A stretch of 64,000 nt of DNA from Pseudomonas yamanorum. GTDB lineage: Bacteria; Pseudomonadota; Gammaproteobacteria; Pseudomonadales; Pseudomonadaceae. Both the position numbers and the translations under genes were made by a program. This document shows positions 16,885-28,500 of this stretch, piece by piece (position 1 is the first letter of the stretch; every line of letters begins with the position of its first letter). The stretch spans positions 63,294 through 127,293 of the forward strand of contig NZ_JACARE010000024.1 in NCBI RefSeq assembly GCF_013386765.1, given 5' to 3'. The notes beneath the pieces were generated by a model. It saw only the letters and a list, made by a program, of their open reading frames with translations. It made no database searches and was not told the DNA's origin.

Positions 16885-17718
16885 TCAGCCGCAGCTGGAC
16901 AGATTCTTTTCCTGGCGTTTGGCTTCGCCCCACAGGGCGTCCAACTCTTCGAGGGTGCAATCTTCTATGGGACGATGGGTCTCGCGCAATGCCTGTTCGA
17001 TAAATCGGAAACGTCGTTCGAATTTGGCGTTGGCTAAACGCAACGCAGCTTCCGGGTCGACCTGTAGATGACGGGCCAGGTTGACCGCCGCAAACAGCAG
17101 GTCACCCACCTCGTCGGCGATGGCTGCCGGGTCGTTGTCGGCCATGGCCTCGAGCACTTCATCCAGCTCTTCGCGCACGTTATCCACCACCGGCAATGCG
17201 GCAGGCCAATCAAAGCCGACCTGACTGGCGCGCTTTTGCAATTTGGCGGCACGGGACAACGAAGGCAGGGCTGTGGGCACATCGTCCAGTAAGGACAACT
17301 GCTCCGGCGCGTCGGATTTTTCCGCACGCTCCTCGGCCTTGATCTGCTCCCAGCGTTCCTTGACCTGTTCTTCGCTCAGTTGCGGGATATCCAGCGGCGC
17401 ATACAAGTCGCCGGTGGGGAACACGTGGGGATGACGACGAATCAGCTTGCGGGTGATGCTGTCGATCACCCCGGCGAACTCGAAGCGCCCTTCTTCCCGC
17501 GCCAGTTGGCTGTAATACACCACCTGGAACAACAGGTCGCCCAGCTCACCTTGCAGGTGATCGAAATCCCCGCGCTCGATGGCGTCGGCGACTTCATAGG
17601 CTTCTTCCAGGGTGTGGGGCACGATGGTGGCGTAGGTTTGCTTGATGTCCCACGGGCACCCGTATTGCGGGTCGCGCAGGCGGTTCATCAGGTGCAGCAG
17701 GTCTTCAAGTGAATACAT
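16885..17718 (-). CDS. mazG: Nucleoside triphosphate pyrophosphohydrolase MazG
   Basis: MazG hydrolyses NTPs and dNTPs to monophosphates and pyrophosphate, a house-cleaning role also linked to lowering ppGpp stress. It has two MazG repeats. The first is CPWDIKQTYATIVPHTLEEAYEVADAI with a GELGDLLFQVVYYSQLA segment. The second is VGFDWPAALPVVDNVREELDEVLEAM with DEVGDLLFAAVNLARHL. The acidic EExxE and ExxD residues that bind magnesium are visible. The length is 277 residues. It lies downstream of relA with a BIME in between, a linkage that fits the ppGpp connection known in E. coli. Confidence 0.96.
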   Translation of the reverse strand: MYSLEDLLHLMNRLRDPQYGCPWDIKQTYATIVPHTLEEAYEVADAIERGDFDHLQGELGDLLFQVVYYSQLAREEGRFEFAGVIDSITRKLIRRHPHVFPTGDLYAPLDIPQLSEEQVKERWEQIKAEERAEKSDAPEQLSLLDDVPTALPSLSRAAKLQKRASQVGFDWPAALPVVDNVREELDEVLEAMADNDPAAIADEVGDLLFAAVNLARHLQVDPEAALRLANAKFERRFRFIEQALRETHRPIEDCTLEELDALWGEAKRQEKNLSSCG

Positions 17719-17739
17719 CGATCAATCTCTATCCGTGTT

Positions 17740-17842
17740 CTGTGGGAGCTGGCTTGCCTGCGATGGCATCGACTCAATACATCTGAAATACCGAGGCGTC
17801 TGCATCGCAGGCAAGCCAGCTCCCACACAAGCCCGGCTCCCA
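17740..17842. repeat. BIME between mazG and relA, GTGGGAGC type
   Basis: Inverted REP units GTGGGAGCTGGCTTGCCTGC and GCAGGCAAGCCAGCTCCCAC flank a spacer with gatggcatcgactcaatac and ccgaggcgtctgcatcgc. A partial third unit (cccggctcccacaa) follows. Nearly the same spacer is in the BIME at 30108-30192. Confidence 0.93.
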
Positions 17843-17854
17843 CAAAAAAATGGG

Positions 17855-20098
17855 TTATGGCGTGCGATTGCGCCGGGTCTCAATGATGTTCGGCAACTGG
17901 GAAATACGCCCCAGCAACCGCCCCAACGCGTCCAGCCCCGGAATCTCGATGGTCAGGGACATCAACGCGGTGTTGTCCTCTTTGTTCGAGCGGGTGTTGA
18001 CCGCCAGCACGTTGATCCGCTCATTGAGCAGCACCTGCGACACGTCACGCAGCAGGCCGGAACGGTCGTAGGCGCGGATGACGATATCCACCGGATAGGT
18101 CAACACCGGCACCGGGCCCCAGCTGACCTGGATGATCCGCTCCGGCTCGCGCCCGCCCAGTTGCAACACCGAGGCACAGTCCTGGCGGTGAATGCTCACC
18201 CCACGGCCTTGGGTGATGTAGCCGACGATGGCGTCCCCCGGCAATGGCTGGCAGCAGCCGGCCATCTGCGTCATCAGGTTGCCCACACCCTGGATCTGGA
18301 TATCGCCACGCTTGCCCGGCTTGTAGCCGGTGGCCTTGCGTGGAATCAGTTCCAGTTGCTCGCTGCCGCGCTCCGGCTCCACCAGTTGCTGGGCCAGGTT
18401 GACCAACTGCGCCAGGCGCAGATCGCCAGCACCGAGGGCGGCAAACATGTCTTCGGCGATCTTCATGTTGGCCTTTTCGGCCAGCTTGTCGAAGTCCACC
18501 TGCGGCAGGCCAAGGCGCGCCAATTCGCGTTCGAGCAAGGTCTTGCCTGCGGCGACGTTCTGGTCGCGCGCCTGCAACTTGAACCAGTGGACAATCTTCG
18601 CCCGCGCCCGGGACGTGGTGATGTAGCCCAGGTTCGGGTTCAACCAGTCGCGGCTCGGCGTACCGTGCTTGCTGGTGATGATCTCGACCTGTTCACCGGT
18701 CTGCAGGCTGTAGTTGAGCGGCACGATGCGCCCGTTGATCTTCGCGCCACGGCAGTTGTGGCCGATCTCGGTGTGCACGCGGTAGGCGAAATCCAGTGGC
18801 GTGGAGCCCTTGGGCAGGTCGATCGCGTGGCCGTCGGGGGTGAAGATGTAGACCCGATCAGGTTCGATATCCACCCGCAACTGGTCGGCCAAACCGCCGA
18901 TGTCACCCAGCTCTTCATGCCATTCCAGCACCTGGCGCAACCAGGAGATTTTCTCTTCGTACTGGTTGGACCCGGCCTTGACGTCGGTACCCTTGTAGCG
19001 CCAGTGGGCGCATACGCCCAGCTCCGCTTCCTCGTGCATGGCGTGGGTGCGGATCTGCACTTCCAGCACCTTGCCCTCGGGGCCGATCACTGCTGTATGC
19101 AATGAGCGGTAACCGTTTTCCTTGGGGTTGGCGATGTAGTCGTCAAATTCTTTCGGGATGTGCCGCCACAGCGTGTGGACGATCCCCAGCGCGGTGTAGC
19201 AGTCGCGCATCTCCGGCACCAGCACGCGCACGGCGCGCACGTCGTAGATCTGGCTGAAGGCCAGGCCCTTGCGCTGCATTTTGCGCCAGATGGAATAGAT
19301 GTGCTTGGCCCGGCCACTGATGTCGGCTTCAACCCCGGTGGCCTGCAATTCCGTGCGCAGCTGGCTCATCACGTCGGCGATGAAACGCTCACGGTCCAGC
19401 CGCCGCTCATGGAGCAGCGTGGCAATCTGTTTGTATTGATCGGGTTCGAGGTAACGGAAGGACAAGTCCTCCAGCTCCCACTTGATATGGCCGATGCCCA
19501 GGCGGTGGGCCAGCGGCGCGTAGATGTCGAACACCTCGCGGGCGACACGGTTGCGCTTTTCGTCGTCGGCGGTTTTTACCGCACGAATCGCGCAGGTGCG
19601 CTCGGCCAGCTTGATCAGCGCGACGCGGACGTCGTCGACCATCGCCACCAGCATCTTGCGCAGGTTTTCCACCTGGCCCTGGGTGCCCAGCACCATGGAC
19701 TGGCGCGGGCTGAGGCTGGCACTGATCGCCGCCATGCGCAGCACGCCGTCGATCAGCTTGGCCACCACGGTGCCGAAACGCTGGCTGACGGTGGGCAGTT
19801 GAATATGCCCTTCGCGCACGCCGCGATACAGCACCGCCGCGATCAGCGAATCCTGATCGAGCTTGAGATCGGCGAGGATCTCGGCGATCTCCAACCCGGT
19901 GCGAAAGCTTGAAGTGCCTTCGGCCCACAGGTTCTTGGCCGCATTGTCTTGCTGTTCAGACTCACGAGCGAACTCGCAGGCTGCTTTCAAGGCTTCACGG
20001 TCCAGTGCCGGGTCGACACTGATGGCATGATCCAGCCATGCCTCGAGATTGATACTGCCGTCGGTGTTGATCGGCTGGTGTGCTCTCACCTGTACCAT
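17855..20098 (-). CDS. relA: GTP pyrophosphokinase RelA ((p)ppGpp synthetase I)
   Basis: RelA makes (p)ppGpp from ATP and GTP/GDP when uncharged tRNA occupies the ribosomal A site. The order is a pseudo-hydrolase domain (the usual catalytic His-Asp is replaced by residues around VLYRGVREG, near residue 92), then a synthetase domain with YDVRAVRVLVPEMRDCY and KENGYRSLHTAV, then a TGS domain (VYIFTPDGHAIDLPKGSTP), a zinc-finger-like region and a C-terminal ACT domain. The length of 747 residues is normal. Lack of an active HD motif is typical of gammaproteobacterial RelA, which is synthesis-only. rlmD lies 135 bp upstream. Confidence 0.97.
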   Translation of the reverse strand: MVQVRAHQPINTDGSINLEAWLDHAISVDPALDREALKAACEFARESEQQDNAAKNLWAEGTSSFRTGLEIAEILADLKLDQDSLIAAVLYRGVREGHIQLPTVSQRFGTVVAKLIDGVLRMAAISASLSPRQSMVLGTQGQVENLRKMLVAMVDDVRVALIKLAERTCAIRAVKTADDEKRNRVAREVFDIYAPLAHRLGIGHIKWELEDLSFRYLEPDQYKQIATLLHERRLDRERFIADVMSQLRTELQATGVEADISGRAKHIYSIWRKMQRKGLAFSQIYDVRAVRVLVPEMRDCYTALGIVHTLWRHIPKEFDDYIANPKENGYRSLHTAVIGPEGKVLEVQIRTHAMHEEAELGVCAHWRYKGTDVKAGSNQYEEKISWLRQVLEWHEELGDIGGLADQLRVDIEPDRVYIFTPDGHAIDLPKGSTPLDFAYRVHTEIGHNCRGAKINGRIVPLNYSLQTGEQVEIITSKHGTPSRDWLNPNLGYITTSRARAKIVHWFKLQARDQNVAAGKTLLERELARLGLPQVDFDKLAEKANMKIAEDMFAALGAGDLRLAQLVNLAQQLVEPERGSEQLELIPRKATGYKPGKRGDIQIQGVGNLMTQMAGCCQPLPGDAIVGYITQGRGVSIHRQDCASVLQLGGREPERIIQVSWGPVPVLTYPVDIVIRAYDRSGLLRDVSQVLLNERINVLAVNTRSNKEDNTALMSLTIEIPGLDALGRLLGRISQLPNIIETRRNRTP

Positions 20099-20233
20099 CT
20101 TGCTTACCTTCCCTACGACGCACCTTTTAGTGCGTCAAAATCATCGCTGACCTGCTTTACAAAAAAGCTTGTGCACGCTCCCTGGCAGGTCACAGGCCCA
20201 GGAGATGCAGGCCAGTCGGATTAAACGGGCATC

Positions 20234-21586
20234 CTAGCCCGCTTCAAATAACGCCATGGCCTCGACATGGGCCGTCTGGGGAAACATGTCGAGGATCCCG
20301 GCACGTTTTAGCCGGTAGCCTTGCTTGACCAACTCGACCGTGTCCCGCGCCAGCGTTGCCGGATTGCAGGACACATACACCAGGCGATCGGCCCCCAGAG
20401 TGGCGAGCTTGCGCACAACCTCCAGGGCACCATCGCGGGGTGGGTCCAAGAGTACCGCAGAAAAGCCCTCTTTGGCCCATTCCGCGTCGGTCAAAGGCTG
20501 GGATAAATCGGCCTGAAAAAAATGCGCATTATGCAAATTATTGCTGGCGGCATTCTGTGCCGCCCGGTCCACCATGGCCTGTACACCCTCCACCGCCACC
20601 ACTTCCCGCACCTGGCGGGCCAGCGGCAAGGCGAAGTTGCCCAAGCCACAAAACAAGTCCAGCACCCGCTCGTCGGGCTTTGGCGCCAGCCACTCCAGGG
20701 CCTGGGCGACCATCGCCTCGTTGACCCCGGCGTTGACCTGCACAAAGTCTCCCGGGCGGTACGCCAACTGCAGATCCCACTGTTCCAGACGATAGCCCAG
20801 GGCCTGGTCCGGTTCGAACGGTTGCGGCTGGTCCTCGCCATGCAGCCACAATTGCGCTTCATGGAAGGTACAAAATTCCTGCAGGATCGTCAGGTCCGCT
20901 TCGGACAACGGCGCCATGTGTCGCAACAACACGGCAATCGACGACCCGCTGAACAATTCCACATGGCCCAACGCCTGAGGTTTGCTCAAGCGCCGCAGCA
21001 TGTTGGGCAACCGCTGCATGATCGGTTGCAAGGCCTGTACCAGCACCGGGCAATCGTCGATGGCGACGATGTCCTGGCTGGCCACGGCGCGAAAGCCCAC
21101 CTCGAGTTTCTTCGCCCTGGCATCCCAGCGCACGGCCACGCGGGCACGCCGGCGATAGCCGAATTCCGGCCCGCTCAACGGCGCTGCCCACTCTTGGGGT
21201 TCGACACCCGCCACACGGGATAATTGCTCGGCGAGCATGCGCTGTTTCAGGGCGAGCTGTTCGTCATGGGGCAAGTGTTGCAGGCTGCAACCGCCACACC
21301 GGCCGGCGTGCACACAAGGTGCCGGGCGGCGCAGTGCGCTGGCGCTAAAGACGCGCTCGGTGCGCGCCTCCACCACTTTGCCGTGGGCGCCCAACACCCG
21401 CGCTTCAACCTCTTCGCCCGCCAGGGCACCCACCACAAACCAGGTGCGGCCTTCGAAGAACACGATGCCACGGCCGTCATTGGCCAGGCGTTCGATGGTC
21501 AGGCGTTGCTTCTTGCCTACTGGAATCTGTGGGGCCCGGCTGCCGCCCGTCGGTTGGAAGCGCAGGCCTCTCTCGTGCTTGGCCAT
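20234..21586 (-). CDS. rlmD: 23S rRNA (uracil-1939-C5)-methyltransferase RlmD
   Basis: RlmD (formerly RumA) methylates U1939 of 23S rRNA using S-adenosylmethionine. The N-terminus has a TRAM domain (KKQRLTIERLANDGRGIVF, then GEEVEARVLG). An iron-sulfur cysteine cluster is visible as CVHAGRCGGCSLQHL, with the first Cys from the same segment. The methyltransferase core shows LDLFCGLGNFALPLA (SAM site), LLDPPRDGALE and VYVSCNPATLARD with the catalytic cysteine. The length of 450 residues is usual. Its ATG overlaps the cysM stop by one base, so the two are coupled. Confidence 0.96.
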   Translation of the reverse strand: MAKHERGLRFQPTGGSRAPQIPVGKKQRLTIERLANDGRGIVFFEGRTWFVVGALAGEEVEARVLGAHGKVVEARTERVFSASALRRPAPCVHAGRCGGCSLQHLPHDEQLALKQRMLAEQLSRVAGVEPQEWAAPLSGPEFGYRRRARVAVRWDARAKKLEVGFRAVASQDIVAIDDCPVLVQALQPIMQRLPNMLRRLSKPQALGHVELFSGSSIAVLLRHMAPLSEADLTILQEFCTFHEAQLWLHGEDQPQPFEPDQALGYRLEQWDLQLAYRPGDFVQVNAGVNEAMVAQALEWLAPKPDERVLDLFCGLGNFALPLARQVREVVAVEGVQAMVDRAAQNAASNNLHNAHFFQADLSQPLTDAEWAKEGFSAVLLDPPRDGALEVVRKLATLGADRLVYVSCNPATLARDTVELVKQGYRLKRAGILDMFPQTAHVEAMALFEAG

Positions 21587-22488
21587 CAGTTGGGCGCGTC
21601 GAAAATGCCGGTCGACAGGTAACGGTCGCCACGGTCACAGATGATCGCGACGATCACCGCGTTTTCCAATTCCTGGGACAAGCGCAACATCCCGGCAACA
21701 GCACCACCGGACGACACGCCGCAGAAGATGCCTTCTTCACGGGCCAGGCGGCGGGTGGTGTCTTCGGCTTCACGCTGGGCCATGTCGATGATGCGATCAA
21801 CGCGGGCCGCGTTGTAGATCTTCGGCAAGTACTCTTCGGGCCAACGACGGATCCCCGGGATCGCCGCGCCTTCCATCGGTTGCAGGCCGACGATCTGGAT
21901 CTCGGGATTCTGCTCCTTGAGGTAGCGCGAGTTGCCCATGATGGTGCCGGTGGTGCCCATCGAACTCACAAAGTGGGTGATGGTGCCCTGGGTCTGGCGC
22001 CAGATTTCCGGGCCGGTGGTGGTGTAGTGCGCCTCGGGGTTGTCGCCGTTGGCGAACTGGTCCAGCACCAGGCCACGGCCTTCGGCGGCCATGCGCTCGG
22101 CGAGGTCGCGGGCGCCCTCCATGCCTTCTTCCTGGGTGACCAGGATCAGCTCGGCGCCATAGGCCGTCATCGCCGCCTTGCGCTCGGCGCTGCCGTTGTC
22201 GGGCATGATCAGGACCATCTTGTAGCCCTTGATTGCCGCAGCCATGGCCAGGGCGATCCCGGTGTTACCGGAAGTGGCTTCGATCAGGGTGTCGCCAGGC
22301 TTGATCTGCCCACGCAACTCGGCACGGGTGATCATCGACAGCGCCGGGCGGTCTTTGACCGAGCCGGCCGGGTTGTTCCCTTCGAGCTTGAGCAACAAGG
22401 TGTTGCTGGTGTTACCCGGCAGGCGCTGCAAGCGGACCAGCGGGGTGTTGCCGACGCAATCGGCGATGGTGGGGTACTGCAAGGTCAT
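21586..22488 (-). CDS. cysM: Cysteine synthase B CysM
   Basis: CysM is a PLP-dependent O-acetylserine sulfhydrylase that can use sulfide or thiosulfate to make cysteine or S-sulfocysteine. The PLP lysine is in GNNPAGSVKDRPALSM (about residue 45), the substrate loop is EATSGNTGIALAMA, and the phosphate loop is GTTGTIMGNSRYL. I chose the ATG at 22488 (MTLQYPTIADC) because it gives the usual 300 residues. The frame runs open to 22554, but those residues are not family-like. The EEYLPKIYN segment near the C-terminus favours CysM over CysK. Confidence 0.96.
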   Translation of the reverse strand: MTLQYPTIADCVGNTPLVRLQRLPGNTSNTLLLKLEGNNPAGSVKDRPALSMITRAELRGQIKPGDTLIEATSGNTGIALAMAAAIKGYKMVLIMPDNGSAERKAAMTAYGAELILVTQEEGMEGARDLAERMAAEGRGLVLDQFANGDNPEAHYTTTGPEIWRQTQGTITHFVSSMGTTGTIMGNSRYLKEQNPEIQIVGLQPMEGAAIPGIRRWPEEYLPKIYNAARVDRIIDMAQREAEDTTRRLAREEGIFCGVSSGGAVAGMLRLSQELENAVIVAIICDRGDRYLSTGIFDAPN

Positions 22489-22595
22489 GGCGTATTCGCA
22501 ATCCAGACTGCGGGGGCGACCATCATACCGGGAAAGGCTGGCGGGCCATATCACGCAAAGTGCGGTGCTTATTACCTAAAGACATAAGCAACGAA

Positions 22596-25500
22596 TCAAC
22601 CCACCACGAAATTTTCCCATTCCTGCTGCGTGAGTCCCTCAATCAAGGTGTTTTTGGCCATTTGCCTCGCGCCTTGCAGCACCGTGATGTAGTTCAGGTA
22701 CTCACCCTCTGTCATCAAGCCATTGGCAACTTTGTCTGTCGCTATTTCCAGGGCCCGGTCAAAGCGTTTGAGGACTGACTCGAATCGTGTCGTATATTTA
22801 CGCTCCAGAAACGTCACCCAGTGGTGCGCTCTCTGAAGCCGCGCAGGCCAGTTGATTCCCGACTCTTGACGCAAAATCGCCCGACGCAGCGTGTCGACCG
22901 ATTGCGCATCAGGGATCGCGGTGGAGGCACTAAAACGCTCCGGTAATACTTGAGGCAGATCGAGGCTGGTGGCTAACGCGATGCGATAACTCAAAATTCG
23001 CGTGCAGGCGTGCCCCGTGGATTGAGGGGCGAAGCGCTCGGCAATCAGCTGGTTCAAGGCATCAATCCGACGTAATGCCCGGTAATAATGCACAAAGGCC
23101 GGCCCGGTACTCTGTACGTTGGCGGCGAGCATTTGTTGCGGCAACCTGTGCAACTCAAGCTCATGCAAGCACAGCAGCCAGCCGTCGATACCACCACTCA
23201 TGAATCGATACGCCGGCAAGTAGGCAATCATGTCCACGCCGTCATGAAATAGCGCTTCGTCGATCAACGCCCAAATGCGTCGTGTCACATTTTCTCGCTG
23301 TGCCCGATATTCAGGGTCAACAAACCCGGGAAACTTGGCGATGCTGCCCAGCAGCTCAAAAAAGTAGTCCGCCATCGGCTGCTCTTGAAGCGCCGCCCAA
23401 TCACGTTCGCGCCCTTGCACTTCTGCGGGAGGAAGCAACGCCAGCCAACGGTTGGCGCGCTGGTCAAGCGAAGCCGCAGGCTCCCACAATCCGAAATCGA
23501 TATCCGGCTGCCCCTGGCGCTCACCGAGGCGGCGCAGCATTTGCCTGGCCTGGAGGCTCAGTGGATTGCCCCTCAGATTGATCCCCCGATGCACGTGCGG
23601 ATAGATGAACAGGTCCGTCTCGGCCAACTCGCTGATCTGGTTGTCACGCAGATCAAAGCTGCGCAGTGAACGCAGGGCTACCGCGCCCCGTGGCAAGCGG
23701 TTCAACCCGGCAGCACGCAAGCTCAACTCCTGCAAATTGGTCAAGCGATAGAACGACAATTGCCGCCCCTGCCCCAGCGGGTTGAACGACAAATCGAGCG
23801 ACCTCAACCCGGTCAATGCTTCCAGTTCAAGCTCGCTCTGCAAGTCAAACTTCAGGCGGTTATGGGCCAGGTTGAGCACCGCCAGATAGGGAGCCCCCTC
23901 CAGCGATGGCAGCCGGGTTAGCCGGTTGCCGTTGAAATACAGGACACGAAGGCCTGGAAAGCTTCGCAGAAAGTGCGAAGGCAATTCGGTCAGGCGGTTG
24001 TTCTTCAAGCTCAACACCGTTACATGCCCGAAATGGGCACTTAATGTCGGCAAACTCGCCAGGTCGAGGCTGTCCAGGTTGAGTTCCTGGGCAACGCCCA
24101 ACGTCAAGCCTTCCCTGGCCCAGCAACGCTGAATCCGTGTCACCGCCAAGGCGCGCAAGCCCGCCGAAATGCTGTCCGGGTCGCTTACCAACGCCTCGTC
24201 GTTCCAGCGCTGCAATGTTGTATTCAACGCGTTTCGCTCGCTGAACAGATGATCAATGATTAACTTGCGCTCCCCGAACGAATCGCCAGCGTCCAGCAGT
24301 AAATCCAACACTTCTGTATCTGTCAGGGAAGGAAACAACTCACGCATTCGCACCACTTGCGCGCGATCCATCGGCCTCAGTTCATCACCGCCACTGAGCG
24401 GATACCCGATACGACCATCGGCAATCCGCCGCGGCAGGATGCGCCAGGAGTTGCGCCCAATTTTGAGTAAGGCTTGCGAGGCCTCCCGGTTACGCTCCAG
24501 GTGATCGCCAATAATCAACGTCAGTTCCTCGACTCCGGACGCATGGGTGTAGCCAAGTACACGGCGCTCAAACTCCGGCAGCGCAGCTAACAGAGCGGGC
24601 AAAAAAGCCCCAAGGTTTCCTATCGGCTGCCGGCCGCCGTTCAGTTGGGGGATGTATGCCTGGTATTGACCGGCCACCGACTCTAATTCACGCTTGAGCG
24701 ACCCGTCGACGGGGCCGATGCTGTCGATCAGTCGCCCCCTTTCCCACACCTCGACTCGCAAATGATTCGGCCAGCCGTCTATGTAGGGCAATGTATGCAG
24801 GATCAACTTGGAACTGTCTCCACTCGCCGCAGCAGGCAAGTGCACGCCCTCAAAAGCCCGAGCCTTTCGCAAATAATCGATCCACCAGCGCACGTACGGG
24901 GTGAGTGTCCAAGGCACACGGCCCGACTCCAGGAGCCGTGCCTCATCCGCATTGGTTTGACGCACCAGTTCTTCGGCGACGGCCGCCGTCAAACCAGGAA
25001 AATGCCGTTGCACCACCTGCGCCAAGGGGTCAGACGACAGTTCGCTCTTGTGAAGCAACGCCTTGAAAAAGTACCGCTCCATTGTTGGTGGGCTGAACAG
25101 GACTTTCTCCTCAAGCAGGGCGATCTGCTCGGCGCGACCGAGGCCCGCTCGACCAACGAGCGCATCGGCCCTGGCAGCCCCGACCTCAGCAAGCACCTCA
25201 TCGAAAAAGTCCGCGCCAAGCTCCATGCCAGCCTTGACTCGCTGATGAACCTTGAAACGCTCGATGGTCTCCACCAGCACCGCCGGCGGGCGCTCGTTAC
25301 GCACATGCATGCGCCGCAGGATGTCCGGGGAAACGCCACTGATCTGCTGAATCCGCATGATGTCATCCGGCGATAACGTGCTGACCAATGGCCCCAGGCG
25401 ATGAAACGGTTTATGGCCGTCCCAGGTCAGCGGGTTCTCCCATTCATGATGCCAACTGCCTGCACTGTTGTGGCTCAACACCGGTGCATACGCGTCCTTC

Positions 25501-28500
25501 AGCACCGGGTGCTGGACGCGCCAGGGTTGAGGCGGCTCGCCCTGGACAACCTTGAGAAACGCACTGTCAAGAAACAGATAGCGATCCGCCCCCAGCCTGT
25601 AAAGGCCGAGAGCATCAGGCTGCGGCTCAAGACGAGCGGCATCGACGGCGCTGGCATAGTGCTCGATTGCGCGCTGGCAGGGATAAAACGAGCCATCAGA
25701 GACACGGTTGCTCAGCAGGGCCTGGGCGACCCGATAACGAAACCCGGTGATGGCCTGCTGCGTACTCACACCAAATCGGCGCTGATCATTCTCCGAGAGC
25801 TGGATGAGGACCGCTTGATAGAAGCTGTCTGCGCCGGTAAACATCGCCCCGACAAGGCCTTCACCCTGAAAAAATGGCGAAAATCGTCCACGGTTTTGAT
25901 CGATCACCACAACGGTTTGATCCCCGGCCCGCCGCGAAACGTAGGGAACCGCCTGCTTCGCGGGGCTGACGACCAATGCCAGGCCAGTAACGTCGCGCAG
26001 TACGCCATCGGCGAACGCTGCGGCCCAGGCCTGAGTCTGCCGATTGAACCGCCGGGGATGGAAAACCCCATCAACGATGGCTGAACGGCGCGCAGCCTGA
26101 AGAGCAGCGCGCAAAGCGTCATAAAGCGCTTCGGGTTGCAGTTGCGAGTGCAACAACTGCGTTTGCTGATGCTCCGACAAGGGATGTTCGCGCAGCACTT
26201 CCAACAACCGCGCCTGACTCAGTTCGGGGTACAAGGCCCGCAGTTGGGTAATCACGGCAGGTACGGGATACTCGTGACCGATGCTGTCGGGTAATAACCT
26301 GCGCACTGAAGCACCGGCACCGCCTGGCACAGAACGACTGGCATCAGCGAACTGGGTAAGCGCCTCAAACAGATCGATTTTCAAGGCCTTTGCCAACGCC
26401 GCCAATTGCTGACGAAGCGGCTGTGTCCCACCCGCAAAAACCGCCGGCAACAATTCCGCGATTGCCTGTGGAAAATCGATGCTGATCCGGCGCGCAGTGG
26501 CATAAGCGAACTGATGATTTTCCAGCCGGGTGACCCTGATCACGTCCGTCGCCGGCGATGACGCCATCTTGCTATAGCGCCGGACTTCCAGGCCCTGTTG
26601 GTTTTCAATGCTCAAGGCCGTTTCCGCAGGCCAATTGTCCAGTTGGGTCAGCAACGGAGCCATGACCTCAACGGCCCCCACCAGCGATGGCACACCGGGA
26701 TCAGCGCCTTGCGCAACCCACTCAATCAGCCTGTCGGCCCTGAACCGATTCACAGCCTCGGTCAGCGATGCAGAAGGACGCACGCCCTGCCAGACCTGGT
26801 TTAGCGTTTGTCGTGAAGTGGCACTTGAGTCGAGCAGAATATCCAGATCCCGGGCCGGAATATCCGGGGTGCCGAGCATTCTTTCCAGAACCTGTGGGTT
26901 GGTCAGCGCTTGATGATTGGAAGCGCCTGCGCGTGGCACGGACAGCCGCTGGAACAAGCGCTGATGCCGACGTTGCACGGAACGGTCCAATCGGGTGTGC
27001 AATCGACTGCCAATCAGCAGATCGGCCACGTCGACAAGCCCTTGAAGAAATTCGCCGGGCTCCCCTTGAAGCGCCAGGGCACCGCCCTCGACCAACGCCT
27101 GCTCCATAGCCACAAACATCGCCAAGGCCCGCACCCGCCCCAAACCTTTCAACGCCCCCGGCGCAGGGATCAACAGCACATCGAGAATCTCAGTGATCAA
27201 GGCCTGGAACAGTTCGATCAGAGTCGTCATGAAACCCGATGTTTCATTGGCCAGCTCCTGCAAGTTGGCACGGCTGCGTCTGACATAAAAATCGTACAAA
27301 CTGACGATCGGCACTTTTTCCACTGGCGTGCGTACATAGCCGATCTGCTTGACACCATCGACCCTCGGAATGGCTTGAGCCAGCGAATAGAGGAGCTTGG
27401 CAAGCAACCCGGCGTCGGGAGGCGGAGTGACTTTGACGATTTGTTTCAACCGTGCGCAATCACGCAGCAACATCATCTGATACAACCAGTCGACATGACC
27501 CGAGCGATAGAACGCTTGGAACGCCACATGGAACTCCTGGCAGGCCTCTCGATGGCTGCCATGGTGGCGCAGAGACCCGCCAGGGCGGTTCGGAAAAAAG
27601 CTGAAGGCCCCATTGCAACCGCTGACGGAGAACACCAGATGAGGAATCGTCAGGCGATCGCCTGGCGGTGGGCCCACGTACTGCCCGGTCAGGCCCAAGG
27701 ATTGAGGCACCCAACTGACGTTGTCCACACCATGCGGCACGAACAGCAGCATCTCTTCCATCGAGCCCCAACGCACCTCCCCCGTCAAAGCGCGTTTAAC
27801 GTATTGGTACTTGTCCCGGTCGACTCGACTGGCCGTTGTGTTTTTCAGTGCCTCTATCAAGGCGAACTCAAACTCGGTCGTCGCCAGCCCCATGAGGCAA
27901 CTTCCCAGGGCCGCGTTGGCCATCAACGCCTGGTCCAGACGGGTTTTGAGTTGACCGCCGATATCAAGCCTGCGCACCAACGCAATGAACTGTCCGGCGG
28001 TGGCATTGATACCTGCATCGAGATAACTGGCATCGGCCAGGCCGGTCCGGCCGGGATAGCTCCAGCCAGTCAGACCGTCGTAACTCATGCAGGCCGCGTC
28101 CCAAAAAGTAATGCTGGCGACCTCCACCGTTCCGCCGGCGCCCGAAGATGCCCGTCGCACACGGCTTGCCGGTTGCAGATAACGCGTATGGATACGCGCG
28201 ACGCTGGGGTCGATGTCCTGGCCTGTCAGGATTTTCAGCTCGCTGCGCAATGAAGCCAGTGCCTGTTGCCGAAACGCGTCTGTGAGTTCAAGAACCGCCT
28301 GCTCCAGGGCTTTCTGCGCCTCCACCCATGCCCCTTGCAGGCGTACATACTCAAGCCGTTCTTCGTGGTTGAGCGCACCGAAAAAATCGTCGAACGACGC
28401 TCGCATGGCATCCAGTGCTTGCAACACCTGCCACTCTGGCTCAGCCATCAGCGGAGCGCGTTGCTGCATCATGAATTCGTACAGCGTGTCCGGGAGCGCT